Assembly (NCBI RefSeq): GCF_001611795.1
Contig: NZ_CP015098.1
Span: 558,001 to 622,000 of the forward strand
From: Streptomyces qaidamensis
GTDB taxonomy: Bacteria > Actinomycetota > Actinomycetes > Streptomycetales > Streptomycetaceae
Direction of reading: 5' to 3'
DNA: 64,000 nt
The notes below the pieces were generated by a model, which made no database searches, was not told the DNA's origin, and saw only the letters and a list, made by a program, of their open reading frames with translations. Within the stretch, counting starts at the first letter, position 1. Each line of letters opens with the position of its first letter. Below, one piece after another: positions 62,263 to 64,000 of the stretch. The translations under genes were made by a program, and so were the position numbers.

Positions 62263-63840
62263 TCACCCTCCGGTGTTCTCCAGCACGGCCATGGCCGCGT
62301 TGTGCCCCGGTACTCCGCTGACTCCGCCCCCGCGCACCGCACCGGCCCCGCACAGCAGCACGTTGGCGTGCCCGGTCTCCACGCCCCAGCGGCCGGTGCC
62401 GTCCTGGGCGTAGGGCCAGCTCAGCTCGCGGTGGAAGATGTTGCCGCCGGGCAGGCCGAGGTCCCGCTCCAGGTCGAGGGGGGTCCTGGCCTCGATGCAG
62501 GGGCGTCCGTCGGCGTCGGTGGCCAGGCAGTCGGCGAGGGGTTCGGCCAGGTGGGCGTCGAGCTGGGCGAGGGTGGACTTCAGCAGGTCCTCGCGTACGG
62601 CGTCGTTGTCCCGCTCGAACAGGCGGGCCGGGGTGTGCAGGCCGAAGAGGGTGAGCGTCTGGTAGCCCTGCTCGGCCAGACCGGACCCGAGGATGGTCGG
62701 GTCGGTGAGCGAGTGGCAGTAGATCTCGGAAGGCGGCGCGGCGGGCAGCTCTCCGGCGGCGGCCTGGGCGTGGGCGGCGGCCAGTTGCTCGTAGCCCTCG
62801 GCGATGTGGAAGGTGCCGGCGAAGGCCTCCCGCGGGTCGACGGAGTTGTCGCGCAGCCGCGGCAGCCGCTTGAGCAGCATGTTGACCTTGAGCTGGGCTC
62901 CCTCGGCGGGCGCCGGAGGCGTGTCGCCCGTCAGGTCGGCCAGGGCCTGCGGTGAGGCGTTCACCAGTACGTGGCGGGCGGTGACGGTACCTTCGCCGTC
63001 GGCCGTGCGATACGTGACCTCGGCGGTTCGGCCGTCCGTGGCGATGCGCAGCGCCTCGTGACCGGTGGCGAGGACCGCGCCCGCCGCGCGTGCCGTGCCG
63101 GCGAGGGCGTCGGTGAGGGCTCCCATGCCGCCGACCGGCACGTCCCAGTCGCCGGTGCCGCCGCCGATCACGTGGTAGAGGAAGCAGCGGTTCTGCTTCA
63201 GGGAGGGGTCGTGGGCGTCGGCGAAGGTGCCGATGAGGGCGTCGGTGAGGACGACGCCGCGCACCAGGTCGTCGTCGAAACGCTCCTCGACGGCGATGCC
63301 GACCGGCTCCTCGAAGAGCGTCCGCCAGGCTTCCTCGTCGTCGAGGCGGTCACGCAGTTCGTCGCGGGTGGGCAGCGGCTCCGTGAGGGTCGGGAAGATC
63401 CGCCGGGCGGCGCGGCCGGTCATGCCGTAGAACGCCTGCCAGGCCCGGTACTCGCGGTCGGAGCCGGTGAGCCGGGTGAACGCCTCACGGGTGCGTCGCT
63501 CACCGCCGCCGACGAGGAGGCCGGTGGGCCGCCCGTCGCGCTCGGCGGGTGTGTAGGAGGAGACGGTGCGGGTGCGCACCCGGAAGTCCAGGCCGAGGTC
63601 CCGGACGATCTTCTTCGGCAGCAGGCTGACCAGGTACGAGTAGCGGGACAGCCGGGCGTCGACCCCGGCGAAGGGCCGGGTGGAGACCGCCGAGCCGCCC
63701 GTGTGGTCCAGCCGCTCCAGCACGAGCACGGAGCGGCCGGCCCGGGCCAGATACGCGGCGGCCACCAGACCGTTGTGGCCGCCGCCGACGATGACGGCGT
63801 CGTACGTCCGGTGTGCGCGGGGTCCCTCGGGTGCGGTCAT
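62263..63840 (-). CDS. FAD-dependent oxidoreductase, phytoene desaturase-like
   Basis: A 525-aa flavoprotein of the CrtI/amine-oxidase group. The N-terminal FAD Rossmann motif is DAVIVGGGHNGLVAAAYLARAGRSVLVLERLDHTGGSA; the C-terminal FAD motif is VLLCGAGAVRGGGVSGVPGHNAAMAVLE. The middle part reads LKQNRCFLYHVIGGGTGDWDVPVGGMGALTDALA. Not part of an obvious carotenoid cluster; the carotenoid oxygenase at 14 kb is far away. The start is ATG of MTAPEGP. Confidence 0.9.
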   Translation of the reverse strand: MTAPEGPRAHRTYDAVIVGGGHNGLVAAAYLARAGRSVLVLERLDHTGGSAVSTRPFAGVDARLSRYSYLVSLLPKKIVRDLGLDFRVRTRTVSSYTPAERDGRPTGLLVGGGERRTREAFTRLTGSDREYRAWQAFYGMTGRAARRIFPTLTEPLPTRDELRDRLDDEEAWRTLFEEPVGIAVEERFDDDLVRGVVLTDALIGTFADAHDPSLKQNRCFLYHVIGGGTGDWDVPVGGMGALTDALAGTARAAGAVLATGHEALRIATDGRTAEVTYRTADGEGTVTARHVLVNASPQALADLTGDTPPAPAEGAQLKVNMLLKRLPRLRDNSVDPREAFAGTFHIAEGYEQLAAAHAQAAAGELPAAPPSEIYCHSLTDPTILGSGLAEQGYQTLTLFGLHTPARLFERDNDAVREDLLKSTLAQLDAHLAEPLADCLATDADGRPCIEARTPLDLERDLGLPGGNIFHRELSWPYAQDGTGRWGVETGHANVLLCGAGAVRGGGVSGVPGHNAAMAVLENTGG

Positions 63841-63901
63841 GGTTCTTGGTAACACGGGGTGATCCGGGTCGGCCAGACGGCGCCTGCCCGCTCGCTCGGG
63901 G

Positions 63902-64000
63902 TCAGCGCGCCGCCGCGGCCCGCTGCTCCCGCAGGGCCGCCACTCTTCGGTACAGGGCCACGGCCTCGGCGCTGCGGCCGAGCTGTTCCAGGCAGTGGGC
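63902..64000 (-). CDS. C-terminal end of a TPR-like protein (cut by window)
   Basis: The frame ending at 63902 reads HCLEQLGRSAEAVALYRRVAALREQRAAAAR, a single TPR-type helix pair, then the TGA. The upstream part is outside the window, so nothing more can be said. Confidence 0.55.
   Translation of the reverse strand, partial: AHCLEQLGRSAEAVALYRRVAALREQRAAAAR

Overview
The window is about 64 kb of very high-GC DNA that reads as a Streptomyces chromosome, or a close relative. The evidence is GTG/TTG starts with GGAGG-type ribosome sites, ATGA/GTGA stop-start overlaps, a sortase-anchored chaplin, SpoIIE-type PP2C and RsbW-like regulators, a streptophobe-family protein, a DUF397 protein, an NsdA-like differentiation regulator and a GH19 chitinase with DasR-like operators. 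I see no rRNA, tRNA, CRISPR array, insertion sequence or phage genes.

Layout. (1) 0-4 kb: a SigB/SigF-family sigma factor cut by the window edge, a convergent RsbW-like ATP-binding protein, a coupled set of a tiny membrane protein and two PRC-barrel proteins, and a secreted DUF6777 protein. (2) 4-10.8 kb: a streptophobe membrane protein, then a tight minus-strand operon of an ABC exporter with two FHA domains, a protein made largely of 11-residue PEPTRVV repeats, and a Ser/Thr kinase. It resembles a reassembled form of the mycobacterial PknF/Rv1747 system. (3) 11-30 kb: ordinary accessory metabolism and secretion, including aldo/keto reductases, LysR and MarR regulators, a carotenoid oxygenase-like enzyme, adenosine deaminase, a PI-PLC-like enzyme, chitinase, an acyl-CoA dehydrogenase-like flavoenzyme and a serine hydrolase. 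It also holds a wrecked ssuE-like FMN reductase whose cysteine-type leader peptide is still intact.

(4) 30-46 kb is signalling and development. The notable gene encodes one 1434-residue chain: a membrane sensor, PAS, GGDEF and EAL domains, then a complete PLP-dependent alpha-oxoamine-synthase domain. A methyltransferase gene follows six bases later. Around it lie a two-domain chaplin, a secreted peptidase, a baeRF3 protein, a SpoIIE phosphatase, an NsdA-like regulator divergent from a phosphotransferase, a CGNR zinc-finger gene broken by a 44-bp duplication, a universal stress protein and an orphan DUF397 gene. (5) 46.5-62 kb is a CoA-linked catabolic region: two thiolase-like proteins without the usual Cys and His, a DUF35/OB-fold partner, a crotonase, three acyl-CoA synthetases and a nitronate monooxygenase-type flavoprotein, with an LTA-synthase-like sulfatase, alpha/beta hydrolases, a beta-lactamase-fold hydrolase and a phytoene-desaturase-like oxidase nearby. 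Two divergent promoters, 9.7 kb apart, carry the same TCTGA-N7-TCAGA palindrome, so part of this region is probably one regulon under an unseen TetR-type repressor.

All calls rest on reading the sequence and translations. No database search was possible, so family names come from recalled motifs and domain order.
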